NCBI GenBank assembly: GCA_048499805.1
Contig: JASNZF010000005.1
Span: forward strand, 248,001-312,000
Length of the DNA: 64,000 nt
Source: JAWXBA01 sp048499805
GTDB taxonomy: Bacteria; Gemmatimonadota; Gemmatimonadetes; Gemmatimonadales; GWC2-71-9
Direction: 5' to 3'
Part shown: piece by piece, positions 42,558 through 49,795 of the stretch
Layout: each line of letters starts with the position of its first letter
Numbering within the stretch: position 1 is the first letter of the stretch
Program-made: the position numbers and the translations under genes
The notes under the pieces: model-generated
Databases searched by the model: none
Told to the model about the DNA's origin: nothing
What the model saw: the letters and a program-made list of their open reading frames with translations, nothing else

Positions 42558-43953
42558 GGCCACCACCCGCGGCGGGTACGCGGCGCTCGACCCCTGCGTG
42601 CATTGCGGCTTCTGCCTCCCGGCCTGCCCGACCTACCTGGCCACCGGCGACGAGAACGACAGCCCCCGCGGGCGGATCGTCCTGATGCGGGCACTCGAGG
42701 CCGGGGAACTCCCGCCGACCGATCCCTCGCTTCGCCACCACCTGGATGCCTGCCTCGGCTGCCGCGGCTGCGAGCCGGTCTGCCCGTCCGGCGTCGGGTA
42801 CGGCCGGGCCCTCGAATCCGCCCGCGCCGACATCGCCGCAGCCACCGGGTTGCCGTGGCCGGTGCGCGCCGGGCTCATGGTGTTCCGCCACGAAGCCCTC
42901 TGGCGCCCGGCGCTGACCGCGGCACGCTGGTTCTCCGCCACCGGCATCCCGGCCCGGCTCGCCGGGTGGGGGCGGGTGGGGTTCGGGATGGGGATGGTCG
43001 GCGGGACGGCGGGTCAGGGGGTCAGGGGGACAGCGGGTCAGCGGGTCGGCGGGACGGCGGGTCAGGGGGTCAGGGGGTCAGGGGGGCAGGGTGATCCAGG
43101 GGGAGGTGACGCGACCACCTCCCGGTCAGAATCCCAAGGTCTCTCCACCCACGGAGCATCCCTGACCCGCCGACCCGCCGACCATCTGACCATCGGGCTG
43201 TTTCGCGGCTGCGTAATGGACACCCTCTTCCGCGACGTGAACACCCTGACGCGGCAGGTTCTCGAAGCCTGCGGGCACACGGTGGTGGAGGTGGTGGACC
43301 AGGGGTGCTGCGGTGCGCTGCACGCCCATGCCGGGGCTCGCGACGACGCCCGGGCGCTGGCGCTCCGGAACATCGCCGCGTTCGAGGCGGTGGACGCGGA
43401 CTGCATCGTCGTCAACAGCGCCGGATGCGGCGCCCTCCTGCGCGAATACGAGCACCTGGTTGACGATCCCCGTGCGGCAGGAGTCGCCGCGAAAATCCGT
43501 GACATCACCGAGATCCTCGCCGAGTCCACCCTTCCGCCGATGCGTGAGCTCGACCTCGAGCTGGCGTATGATCCCCCTTGCCACCTCCAGCATGCCCAGC
43601 GGGTGCACGATGCCCCGCTGGCGGTGCTCGGCGCGATGCCCGGCGTCCGGGTCCGCATGCTCCCCGGCGCCGACCGTTGCTGCGGCGCGGCGGGGCTCTA
43701 CGGCGTGCTCCATCCCGGGCTCTCCCACCAGATCCTCCGCGAGAAGATCGCGACGATCCGTGCCGCGGTGCCCCGACCCACCGCCCTCGTCACCGGCAAC
43801 CCCGGCTGCCTGATGCAATTCCGCGCCGGCCTCCGAGCCGAAGGAATCGACCTCCCGGTGCTGCATCCGGTGGAGGTGGTGGGTGCGGCGTTGGGATTCG
43901 CGCAAGGCTGGGTGGGGCTGGGGGCTAGGGGCTTGGGGCTTAGGGGGGTGTGA
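42541..43953 (+). CDS. glcF: Glycolate oxidase iron-sulfur subunit GlcF, with repeat insertion
   Basis: 470 residues. The N-terminus has two 4Fe-4S motifs, CVHCGFCLPACP and CLGCRGCEPVCPSG. Two CCG-type cysteine-rich domains follow (VDQGCCGALHAHAG; GADRCCGAAGLYGVLHP). Between them and the Fe-S part, about residues 148-216 are a low-complexity Gly/Thr/Gln/Arg stretch encoded by a GGGTCAGC/GGGACGGC octamer array, a core and a C-rich arm (43004-43186). Typical GlcF lacks it. The C-terminal GLGARGLGLRGV and the stop are encoded by a CTAGGGG-type array. Start GTG 42541 or GTG 42550; both overlap glcE. Conserved cysteines are intact. Confidence 0.92.
   Translation: MPQVTEATTRGGYAALDPCVHCGFCLPACPTYLATGDENDSPRGRIVLMRALEAGELPPTDPSLRHHLDACLGCRGCEPVCPSGVGYGRALESARADIAAATGLPWPVRAGLMVFRHEALWRPALTAARWFSATGIPARLAGWGRVGFGMGMVGGTAGQGVRGTAGQRVGGTAGQGVRGSGGQGDPGGGDATTSRSESQGLSTHGASLTRRPADHLTIGLFRGCVMDTLFRDVNTLTRQVLEACGHTVVEVVDQGCCGALHAHAGARDDARALALRNIAAFEAVDADCIVVNSAGCGALLREYEHLVDDPRAAGVAAKIRDITEILAESTLPPMRELDLELAYDPPCHLQHAQRVHDAPLAVLGAMPGVRVRMLPGADRCCGAAGLYGVLHPGLSHQILREKIATIRAAVPRPTALVTGNPGCLMQFRAGLRAEGIDLPVLHPVEVVGAALGFAQGWVGLGARGLGLRGV
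43004..43186 (+). repeat. Bracketed octamer element inside glcF
   Basis: Left arm 43004-43092 (GCGGGTCA/GGGGGTCA/GCGGGACG units), core of about 63 bp, right arm 43156-43186 (CCTGACCCGCCGACCC units) complementary to the left. It is read in frame as part of GlcF. Confidence 0.85.
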
Positions 43954-44083
43954 TTCTGGGCTCGTGCTTCGGAAAGGAGATGGTGGGAGTATCTTTGTGC
44001 GCCATGACAAACGGTACTGGGACATTGCCCAGCTGCGCTCCACCCGGTACCCTAGTCCCTAGTCACTAGTCCCTAGTCCCTCT
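43913..44083. repeat. Bracketed CTAG-type element between glcF and the HAD gene
   Basis: The left arm (43913-43949, GGGGCTAG/GGGGCTTG) encodes the GlcF tail and stop. The core (43950-44049) contains TATCTT at 43990-43995 and, 8 nt later, an ATG (44004) opening a 20-codon frame that runs into the right arm. The right arm (44050-44083) is CCCTAGT heptamers. The HAD gene follows at 44107. Confidence 0.8.
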
Positions 44084-44106
44084 CCTCCTGCGACTGCCAT
44101 CACCCC

Positions 44107-44760
44107 ATGCCCGCCCTGCTCCTCGACTTCAACGGTGTCATCATCAACGACGAGGAACAGCACCGTGTGGCGCTGACCTCGGCGCTCGAGAGCTACGGCA
44201 TCCCGCTCACCACGGCTGAGTATTACCGTAACTACCTCGGCTTCGACGACCGCGAGTGCTTCCGGCATGCCTTCCGGACGGCGGGCGTGGAGCTCGATCG
44301 TGACCGGTTGGTGGAGGCGATCGGGCGGAAGGGCGCCGCGTACGAGGCGGCCATCGCCGAGCAGATGGACCTGGTCCCGGGTGCGACGGCCTTCATCGAG
44401 GCGGCCTCGCGCGAGGGGCTGGCAATCGCCATCGTCTCGGCGGCCCGGCGCTCCGAGATCGAGTATGTCCTGAACTCCGCCGGGGTGCTCGACCTCGTCG
44501 ACGCGATCGTGGCGGCCGAGGATGTCACCAGCTGCAAGCCGAGCCCCGAGGGGTACCTCTACGGGCTCGACCTGCTCCGGGCCGACCCGGCCGACGCGGT
44601 CGCGGTCGAGGACTCGATCCCCGGGATGCAGGCGGCCCGGGCCGCAGGGCTGCGCGTGGCGATGCTGGCCACCTCCCACCCGCGCGAGGAACTTGCGATG
44701 GCCGACCTGGTCTGGGATGACTTCGCCGGCCATCACCCCTCGGAACTGCCATGGCGATAG
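44107..44760 (+). CDS. HAD-superfamily hydrolase (beta-phosphoglucomutase-like fold)
   Basis: 217 residues. Motif I is LLLDFNGVIINDEEQHR: the nucleophile Asp7 is present but the usual second Asp is Asn9 (DFN rather than DxD), seen in a minority of HAD-IA proteins. Motif II is IAIVSAARRSEIEYVL, motif III CKPSPEGYLYGLDLL, and motif IV AVAVEDSIPGMQAARAAGLR. Asn at position 9 should weaken phosphatase or mutase chemistry, so the activity is unclear. It overlaps ygfZ by 10 bp and has no visible Shine-Dalgarno. Confidence 0.82.
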   Translation: MPALLLDFNGVIINDEEQHRVALTSALESYGIPLTTAEYYRNYLGFDDRECFRHAFRTAGVELDRDRLVEAIGRKGAAYEAAIAEQMDLVPGATAFIEAASREGLAIAIVSAARRSEIEYVLNSAGVLDLVDAIVAAEDVTSCKPSPEGYLYGLDLLRADPADAVAVEDSIPGMQAARAAGLRVAMLATSHPREELAMADLVWDDFAGHHPSELPWR

Positions 44761-45746
44761 GCCCCCCCTTCCAGGTGCACCGGACCGACGCCGAGGTCGC
44801 CCGGATCCGCGATGGCGCCACCGTGGTGCCCGCCAGCCCGGCGGTGTTCCGGGTGGAGGGTCCGGGGGCCCTTACCTGCCTGCAGGGGCTGCTGACCAAC
44901 GACCTGGAGAAGCCGGGGCCCGGCTCCCTGGTCTACGGGGCGCTGCTCACCCCCAAGGGCATGATCGTGCTGGACCTCTGGGTGCTCCGCGATGCGGGCG
45001 GGTTCACCCTCATCGCGCCGGCCGAGTCGCGGGAGGCGGCGGCCGGACTGTTCAAGCGCAGCCTCCCCCCCCGGCTGGCCCGGGTCACCGACCAGACCGG
45101 CGAGTGGACCACGGCCTGGCTCCTCGGCGCGAATGTCGCGGAGCGCGGGGCGCTTGCGGGACTGGGGGAGTTCCCCGATCCCGGTGTGGCGGTGGCGAGG
45201 GGTGCGGAGGGAGAGTCGTTCCAACTGGCCGCCGGCACCACGGCCGCCTGGTTCCGCGGGGTCCTGGTTGGCCCGACCGGGGTGGTGGCGGCAGCCACCG
45301 TGCGGCTGGGCATGGCGGAGGTGACAGTCGGGACTCCGGACGACGCCACGGTGGCCCGGGTGCTGGCAGGCTGGCCGGCGCTGGGCGCGGAGATCGGCGA
45401 GAAGACCCTGCCGCAGGAGGTCGCCTTCGACCAGATCGATGGGGTCTCCTATACCAAGGGCTGCTACACCGGGCAGGAGACGGTGGCCCGGGTCCACTTC
45501 CGGGGCCACCCGAACCGTGAATTGCGGGGGCTGGTCTGGGATGACCTGGGGGAACTCCGCTCGGAGGGGGTCGAGGCGGAGGGGAAGGAGGTCGGTCGGT
45601 TCACCTCGCTGATCGTCACCCCCACCCGGCGGTTTGGCCTGGCGGTGCTGCGCCGGGAGGTCCTCCCCGGGGCCGCAGTCCTGGCCGGTGGCCAGCCCGC
45701 GACGGTCGTGGCCCTGCCCTTTTCCCCTTTCCCCCTCGCTGCCTGA
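44751..45746 (+). CDS. ygfZ: YgfZ/GcvT-domain folate-binding protein
   Basis: 331 residues, GcvT-like fold that binds tetrahydrofolate and helps maintain certain Fe-S enzymes. The diagnostic motif KGCYTGQE is present (YTKGCYTGQETVARVHFRGH). The N-terminal part has VFRVEGPGALTCLQGLLTND and LTPKGMIVLDLWVLRD. Its location downstream of the Fe-S-containing glycolate oxidase genes is suggestive. It ends with a strong terminator. Confidence 0.88.
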   Translation: MAIGPPFQVHRTDAEVARIRDGATVVPASPAVFRVEGPGALTCLQGLLTNDLEKPGPGSLVYGALLTPKGMIVLDLWVLRDAGGFTLIAPAESREAAAGLFKRSLPPRLARVTDQTGEWTTAWLLGANVAERGALAGLGEFPDPGVAVARGAEGESFQLAAGTTAAWFRGVLVGPTGVVAAATVRLGMAEVTVGTPDDATVARVLAGWPALGAEIGEKTLPQEVAFDQIDGVSYTKGCYTGQETVARVHFRGHPNRELRGLVWDDLGELRSEGVEAEGKEVGRFTSLIVTPTRRFGLAVLRREVLPGAAVLAGGQPATVVALPFSPFPLAA

Positions 45747-45751
45747 AACGC

Positions 45752-45785
45752 ACGACGCCCCGGCCAGGAACGGCCGGGGCGTCGT
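45752..45785. terminator. Strong hairpin after ygfZ
   Basis: ACGACGCCCCGGCC pairs perfectly with GGCCGGGGCGTCGT (14 bp) around a 6-nt loop, between the converging ygfZ and lipoprotein genes, so it may serve both. Confidence 0.8.
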
Positions 45786-45804
45786 CGATCAGGGAACCGT
45801 CAGC

Positions 45805-45978
45805 TCACGGAGCCTTGGCGGTATCCCGGGCCATCATGGTGTCCACCGGGGCCGGCGCAACGGTGTCGGCCACAACGGGGGCCGCCATCACCGGCTCTTC
45901 GGCCGGAGGTGCGGCTTCTTCCTTCGGGGCACAAGCGGCAAGCGCAATCACGGCCAGGGCGGACAGGACCTTCGACAT
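45805..45978 (-). CDS. Small lipoprotein
   Basis: 57 residues: signal peptide and lipobox KVLSALAVIALAAC, then an Ala/Pro/Glu-rich mature chain (APKEEAAPPAEEPV ... MMARDTAKAP) without a recognisable domain. It should be lipidated at the cysteine of LAAC by Lgt. The ATG at 45978 has AGGAG 5 nt upstream, and a near-perfect sigma-70 promoter lies at 46085-46058. This strong promoter and terminator pair suggest high expression, like small structural lipoproteins. Confidence 0.75.
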   Translation of the reverse strand: MSKVLSALAVIALAACAPKEEAAPPAEEPVMAAPVVADTVAPAPVDTMMARDTAKAP

Positions 45979-46057
45979 GCATGCTCCTATGGGGGGGTAG
46001 GGCGGCAGAGGGTTCCCGGCACCGTTTTCGACCGGAAAACCTCTTGCAGCCGACGCC

Positions 46058-46085
46058 AATATAGGGGCGGCCTCAATTCTGTCAA
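46058..46085 (-). promoter_or_regulatory. Near-consensus sigma-70 promoter of the small lipoprotein
   Basis: TTGACA (46085-46080), 16 bp spacer, TATATT (46063-46058) on the minus strand; about 75 nt leader with AGGAG before the ATG. It is the best canonical promoter in the window. Confidence 0.75.
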
Positions 46086-46118
46086 TAGATTTAAGTGACT
46101 ATGGAGTAAGGGGATAGG

Positions 46119-46460
46119 GCGGCGGGGCAGCGGGGCAGCGGGGCAGCGGGGCAGCGGGGCAGCGGGGCAGCGGGGCAGAAGGTAATGATCGTGGTTATTC
46201 TCGGAGTGTCATCCCGAGCGACGCGAGGGATCTTCCGTACGCTGAATGGAAACCTCACGACGGATGCACCCTCCGCTTCCCGAGGTCGTAGTTCCTGGCC
46301 GATGGCTCGGGGTGACACGCCGCTTCCCGCACAGATGTGCGTGCGCATTTCTCCCTCGCCTTCCGCTTCCCACTTTTCACTTCTCACCTCTTACCTCTCA
46401 CCTCTCACCTCTTACCTCTTACTCCTTACCTCTCCCTTCTCGCTTCTCCCTTCTCCCTCC
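46119..46460. repeat. Repeat-filled intergenic region, lipoprotein to cytidylate-kinase-like gene
   Basis: Octamer arm GGGGCAGC (46119-46178), ATGATC (46185-46190), palindromic element (46205-46318), then a pyrimidine arm of CCTCTCACC/CTTCTCCC heptamers (46372-46460). The arms belong to different families. No gene is seen from 45979 to 46462. Confidence 0.8.
46205..46318. repeat. Palindromic element, copy 1
   Basis: Starts AGTGTCATCCCGAGCGACG and ends in the inverse, GGCTCGGGGTGACAC. Outer ends are inverted; the middle is variable. Related copies lie at 56531-56649 and 59858-59977. Confidence 0.75.
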
Positions 46461-46462
46461 CC

Positions 46463-47107
46463 TCACGCCCTTCTCTCCCTGGTGTCATCCGGCCACCGCC
46501 ACTTGGCGCGGCCGACGATCACCTCGACCACTTCATCGAAGCCGAGCGCCGAGGTGTTGAGCACCATGTCGTAGTTGCAGGGGTCGTCCCAGTCGCGTGC
46601 GTAGTACTGCTTGTGGTAGCGCCGCCGGTTGTCATCGGCGTCATTGAGGTTCTTCTCGGCGGTCTTGAGGTCGAGCCCGAGGCGCCGGGCGACGACCGAG
46701 ATGCGCCACTCGCGCGGCGCGACCAGCTTGACGTGGAGGGTGCCGGTCAGGCGCGTGAGCACCGCCGGTGCGGCGCGTCCGACCAGGACCACCTTGTCCT
46801 GGTCGGCAATCTCCGCGACGACCTTCTCGGTCAGCCGCACCAGCATCTGCTCGGTGCGCGCCGGCATCGGGGTCTCGTCGGTGGTGATCACGTCGGGCGA
46901 GCTGGAGGCGAGTGTCTGCGCCAGTCGCTCGATGAACCCCGGGGCGCGCTCGTCGTGCGCGGCCACCTCAGCCGGGGACAGCCCGGCGCGCTGGGCGACC
47001 TTGTCGACCACCTCGTTGTCCACCAGGGCCCAGTCCAGCGTCGCGGCCACGCGGCGGGCCACTTCCGATCCGCCGGCGCCGAATTGTCGGGAGATGGTGA
47101 TGATCAT
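46463..47107 (-). CDS. Cytidylate-kinase-like family protein
   Basis: 214 residues with a P-loop-like start MIITISRQFGAGGSEVARRV, the pattern of the cytidylate-kinase-like family found in many bacteria. Other segments are DNEVVDKVAQRAGLSPAEVA, VVLVGRAAPAVLTRLTGTLH and NYDMVLNTSALGFDEVVEVI. True Cmk activity is not established for this family. A GGAG lies 9 nt before the ATG. The heptamer array begins right at its C-terminal end. Confidence 0.82.
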   Translation of the reverse strand: MIITISRQFGAGGSEVARRVAATLDWALVDNEVVDKVAQRAGLSPAEVAAHDERAPGFIERLAQTLASSSPDVITTDETPMPARTEQMLVRLTEKVVAEIADQDKVVLVGRAAPAVLTRLTGTLHVKLVAPREWRISVVARRLGLDLKTAEKNLNDADDNRRRYHKQYYARDWDDPCNYDMVLNTSALGFDEVVEVIVGRAKWRWPDDTRERRA

Positions 47108-47141
47108 GTGGAACTCCGCGGTAAGACGTGGTCTCTCGCTG

Positions 47142-47253
47142 AATGGTGAGAGGTGAGAGGTAAGAGGGCGTGACCTCTGCTACGCCTGCCGCTCGGCATC
47201 ACAACGAAGCGTCATGCGGTTCCCTCTCACCTCCTACTTCTCACTTCTTTCCT
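47142..47253. repeat. Bracketed heptamer element between cytidylate-kinase-like and MFS genes
   Basis: Left arm GTGAGAG/GTAAGAG (47142-47168), 52 bp core, right arm CCTCTCACCTCCTACTTCTC (47221-47253) that runs into the last codons and stop of the MFS gene. Confidence 0.8.
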
Positions 47254-48485
47254 GTCACTGACTGATCCCTTCTCGCCTTGACCATCCCCGCCAGCACCGC
47301 CACTCCTGCCACCACCACCCCGCTCATCCCCACCACGGCGTCCACCCCGATCTGGTCGGCGACCCAGCCGGCCGGGAGCGATCCGAGCGGCGCCAGGCCC
47401 ACCACGATCAGGGCGTACAGCCCGACGATCTGCCCGCGCAGGTGGTCCGGAGCTTCCAGCTGCAGGGTGGAGTTGGTCATGATCGCGTTCAGCGCCATCG
47501 CCAGCCCCAGCACGATGATCAGCGCCACCGACAAGGGATAAAACCGCGAAACCGACAGAAGCACCAGCCCCAGCCCCAGGGCCAGCGCCGCGCCAAGGGC
47601 GACGGGACCGCGCGGGAAGCGGCCACCGGCGGCCGCCACCAGGAGGGCGCCAGACGCCGCCCCCACGCCGAACGAGGCACTCAGGCCGCCGTATCCGGCG
47701 GCCCCGGTCAGCAGCACGTCCCGGGCGTAGACCGGAAGCAGCGCAACCAGGGCGCTGCCAAAGATCCCCGATACCGCAGTGACCCCGACCAGGACCCGAG
47801 CCCACTGGTCGCCGTGGATCCAGGCCAGGCCATCGCGCAGTTTGTAACGCGGTCGTTCGGGTCTGGGCTCCGACTCCCCCGCCACGCGAATCAGCGAAAG
47901 CCCGTACAGCACCGCCAGGAAGCTGGTCGCATTGAGATAGAAGCAGGCGGCCGCGCCGAGCCAGGCCAGCACGCCGCCGGCCAGGGCGGGCCCGAAGACG
48001 CGGGAGAGGTTGAACGCCGACGAGTTGAGGGCGATGGCGTTCATCAGGTCGTCTCGGCCGACCATCTCGATCAGGAATGCCTGGCGGATCGGGATCTCGA
48101 AGGCGGCAAGGGTTCCGTGGATCACCGCCAGCACCATGATCCAGGTGGCGGTGACGTGGTCAAACACGGTCAGGGTGCCGAGCAGGGCGGCGTCGAGCAT
48201 CATTCCGGCCTGGAGCAGCATCAGCGCACGGCGCTTGTTCACCCGGTCGGCGATCATCCCACCGTAGAGGGTGAAGGCAAGGATCGGGAGTGCACCGAGC
48301 GCCACGACGAGCCCGACCAGGAAGGCCGAATCGGTCAGTTCCAGGACCAGCCAGCCCAGCGCCACCGACTGCATCCAGGTACCGCAGAGGGAGACGAACT
48401 GACCCGAGATGAACAGCCGGAAGTTTCGGTGCCGGAGGGCGCCGAAGGCGCGGGATTGCGGGGAAACAGGTGGGGCCGGGGTCAC
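47241..48485 (-). CDS. MFS transporter (EntS / MFS_3 type)
   Basis: 414 residues with about 12 membrane helices. The N-terminus AFGALRHRNFRLFISGQFVS is typical of the MFS_3 (EntS, macrolide-efflux) group, followed by TLYGGMIADRVNKRRALML as the loop-2 motif. The substrate is unknown; siderophores or drugs are common for the group. I chose the GTG at 48485, preceded at 6 nt by TATCCT on the minus strand. A longer frame reads into repeats and REP sequence and is rejected. The C-terminus SVTGKK lies in a repeat arm. Confidence 0.85.
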   Translation of the reverse strand: MTPAPPVSPQSRAFGALRHRNFRLFISGQFVSLCGTWMQSVALGWLVLELTDSAFLVGLVVALGALPILAFTLYGGMIADRVNKRRALMLLQAGMMLDAALLGTLTVFDHVTATWIMVLAVIHGTLAAFEIPIRQAFLIEMVGRDDLMNAIALNSSAFNLSRVFGPALAGGVLAWLGAAACFYLNATSFLAVLYGLSLIRVAGESEPRPERPRYKLRDGLAWIHGDQWARVLVGVTAVSGIFGSALVALLPVYARDVLLTGAAGYGGLSASFGVGAASGALLVAAAGGRFPRGPVALGAALALGLGLVLLSVSRFYPLSVALIIVLGLAMALNAIMTNSTLQLEAPDHLRGQIVGLYALIVVGLAPLGSLPAGWVADQIGVDAVVGMSGVVVAGVAVLAGMVKARRDQSVTGKK

Positions 48486-48996
48486 AGCATAAGGATAAGG
48501 GAGAAGGGAGAAGCGAGAAGGGAGAAGGGACGCACCCCTGATACAGGCGGGCGCCCTGGATGCCGATGAGGCGGAAATCGGGGCGGGGGCACCCGCAGGG
48601 GCGCACCCCTGTGCGCCCCTTGGGATCGAACCCGACCCGGCCCCCCCGCCCGACGGGGCGAGGCCCCGAACCGGGCCGGATCCCGCCGGGCGTTTCGACG
48701 CGGGGCCGGAATCGGGGTGAGTCGGGGGGCGATCGGTGTAGGGGCGCACAGGGGTGCGCCCCAACGGGTGCGCCAATCGGGTGCCCCAACGGGTGCACCA
48801 ATCGGGTGCGCCCCTTGGGATCGAACCCCACCCGGCCCCCCCGCCCGACGGGGCGAGGCCCCGAACGGGACCGAACCCCGCCGGGCGTTTCGGCGCGGGG
48901 CCGGGATTGGGGTGCGTCGGGAGGCGATCGGTGTAGGGGCGCCCGGCGGTCGATCGATCGGGAATCGGTGCGCCCCAATGGGTGCGCCCGGAGGGA
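48486..48996. repeat. REP/purine-array region between the MFS and RAYT genes
   Basis: A 511 bp region without a gene. A purine array (GAGAAGG/GAGAAGC heptamers) occupies about 48499-48530. REP palindromes include AGGGGCGCAC-CCCT-GTGCGCCCCT (48597-48620, 10 bp stem) and GGGGCGCAC/GTGCGCCCC (48741-48762). Two direct copies of a 137 bp unit span 48611-48747 and 48806-48942, each starting GTGCGCCCCTTGGGATCG and ending GATCGGTGTAGGGGCGC. Confidence 0.8.
48492..48497 (-). promoter_or_regulatory. -10 box for leaderless MFS gene
   Basis: TATCCT on the minus strand, then 6 nt (TATGCT) and GTG at 48485. Confidence 0.5.
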
Positions 48997-49476
48997 TCAG
49001 GGACGGGTGGGGTTGGTGACGATATACCGGCGCACCCGTTCCAGGTGATCCCGGTCGCGGATGATCCGTTCGTAGTAGTTCCGTTGCCATACCGGGCCGC
49101 GGTGACCGCCCTCGGCCTGGCGGATCAACCGGGTGGTCGTGGCCTTGAACTGGGCAATCAACGCGCCGAGGGATCGGGGCGGTCGAACAAACCGGCCTGT
49201 TGGAATGCTGGGAACGCCCCTGACGCCCCCCCGAAGCCCGACGACGGCGTGGAAGTGGTCTGGCATCACGATGAACTCGTCCAGCCAGGCATCCGGATCG
49301 ATCGCGCGGATTGCCACCCATCGCGTGGCCACAATCTCCCCCGCCTCAGTCAGGGCCACCCTACCCCCGCGGATCCTGCCAAACCGAGGGACGCGATTGG
49401 CCGAGACCAGGGTCACGAAGTACGGTCCAGGTAGTCGATAATCGAAGCTCCGGCGCCGAATGCTCTTGCGATCCAT
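48997..49476 (-). CDS. REP-associated tyrosine transposase (RAYT, Y1/HUH family)
   Basis: 159 residues. The HUH motif is at 74-76 (FIVMPDHFHAVVG) and the catalytic tyrosine region is YYERIIRDRDHLERVRRYI (Tyr134/135), as in IS200-like Y1 transposases of the RAYT branch. Such proteins cut and join single-stranded REP hairpins. GTAGGGGCGCAC-type palindromes lie immediately downstream (48597-48945), as expected of a RAYT/REP unit. The ATG at 49476 was chosen from the family length; an earlier ATG adds 17 unconserved residues. It is a single-copy domesticated gene, not an intact insertion sequence. Confidence 0.88.
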   Translation of the reverse strand: MDRKSIRRRSFDYRLPGPYFVTLVSANRVPRFGRIRGGRVALTEAGEIVATRWVAIRAIDPDAWLDEFIVMPDHFHAVVGLRGGVRGVPSIPTGRFVRPPRSLGALIAQFKATTTRLIRQAEGGHRGPVWQRNYYERIIRDRDHLERVRRYIVTNPTRP

Positions 49477-49584
49477 CCTGCCAGGATAGGCATCCAGGCG
49501 CACTGCCCGGCAACCCGAATTCCGCAAAGTCAGCCCGAATCGACGAGAACCAGTGGCCCCGCTCCATGCCCCCGACGCCTACCC

Positions 49585-49647
49585 TCTAGTCCCCAGCCCC
49601 CAGCCCCTGGTCCCACACACCCATTCCCCATTCCCCATTCCCCGCTG
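49585..49647. repeat. Pyrimidine array upstream of the G8 gene
   Basis: CTAGTCCCCAGCCCCCAGCC then CCATTCCCCATTCCC heptamers within the 319 bp gap 49477-49795. The rest of that gap shows no gene or clear promoter. Confidence 0.7.
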
Positions 49648-49795
49648 TCAGGGTCCCCCGCCCTCCCCCGTGTCTCAAAGACGTACGGTCGCAATTCTGC
49701 ACGCGGCAATGGTACCACAGGTGATGCAGCGCTGCGCGATTGACGGCCCGCTCTCCGTGCCCCAGCTTTCAACCGAACCCTTCTGAACTGGTCCC

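Noticed and set aside
44004..44066. 20-codon leaderless ORF after TATCTT in the glcF-HAD spacer
   Set aside because: The last codons are repeat sequence and the peptide has no features. It could be a relic of a promoter and 5' end split by the array, but there is not enough to call a gene.
46119..46178. CRISPR-like array
   Set aside because: The units are 7-8 bp in direct tandem without spacers, and no cas genes are present anywhere in the window.
48486..48776. N-terminal extension of the MFS transporter
   Set aside because: The frame is open but encodes repeat and REP-derived Pro/Arg-rich sequence; the conserved MFS N-terminus follows the GTG at 48485.
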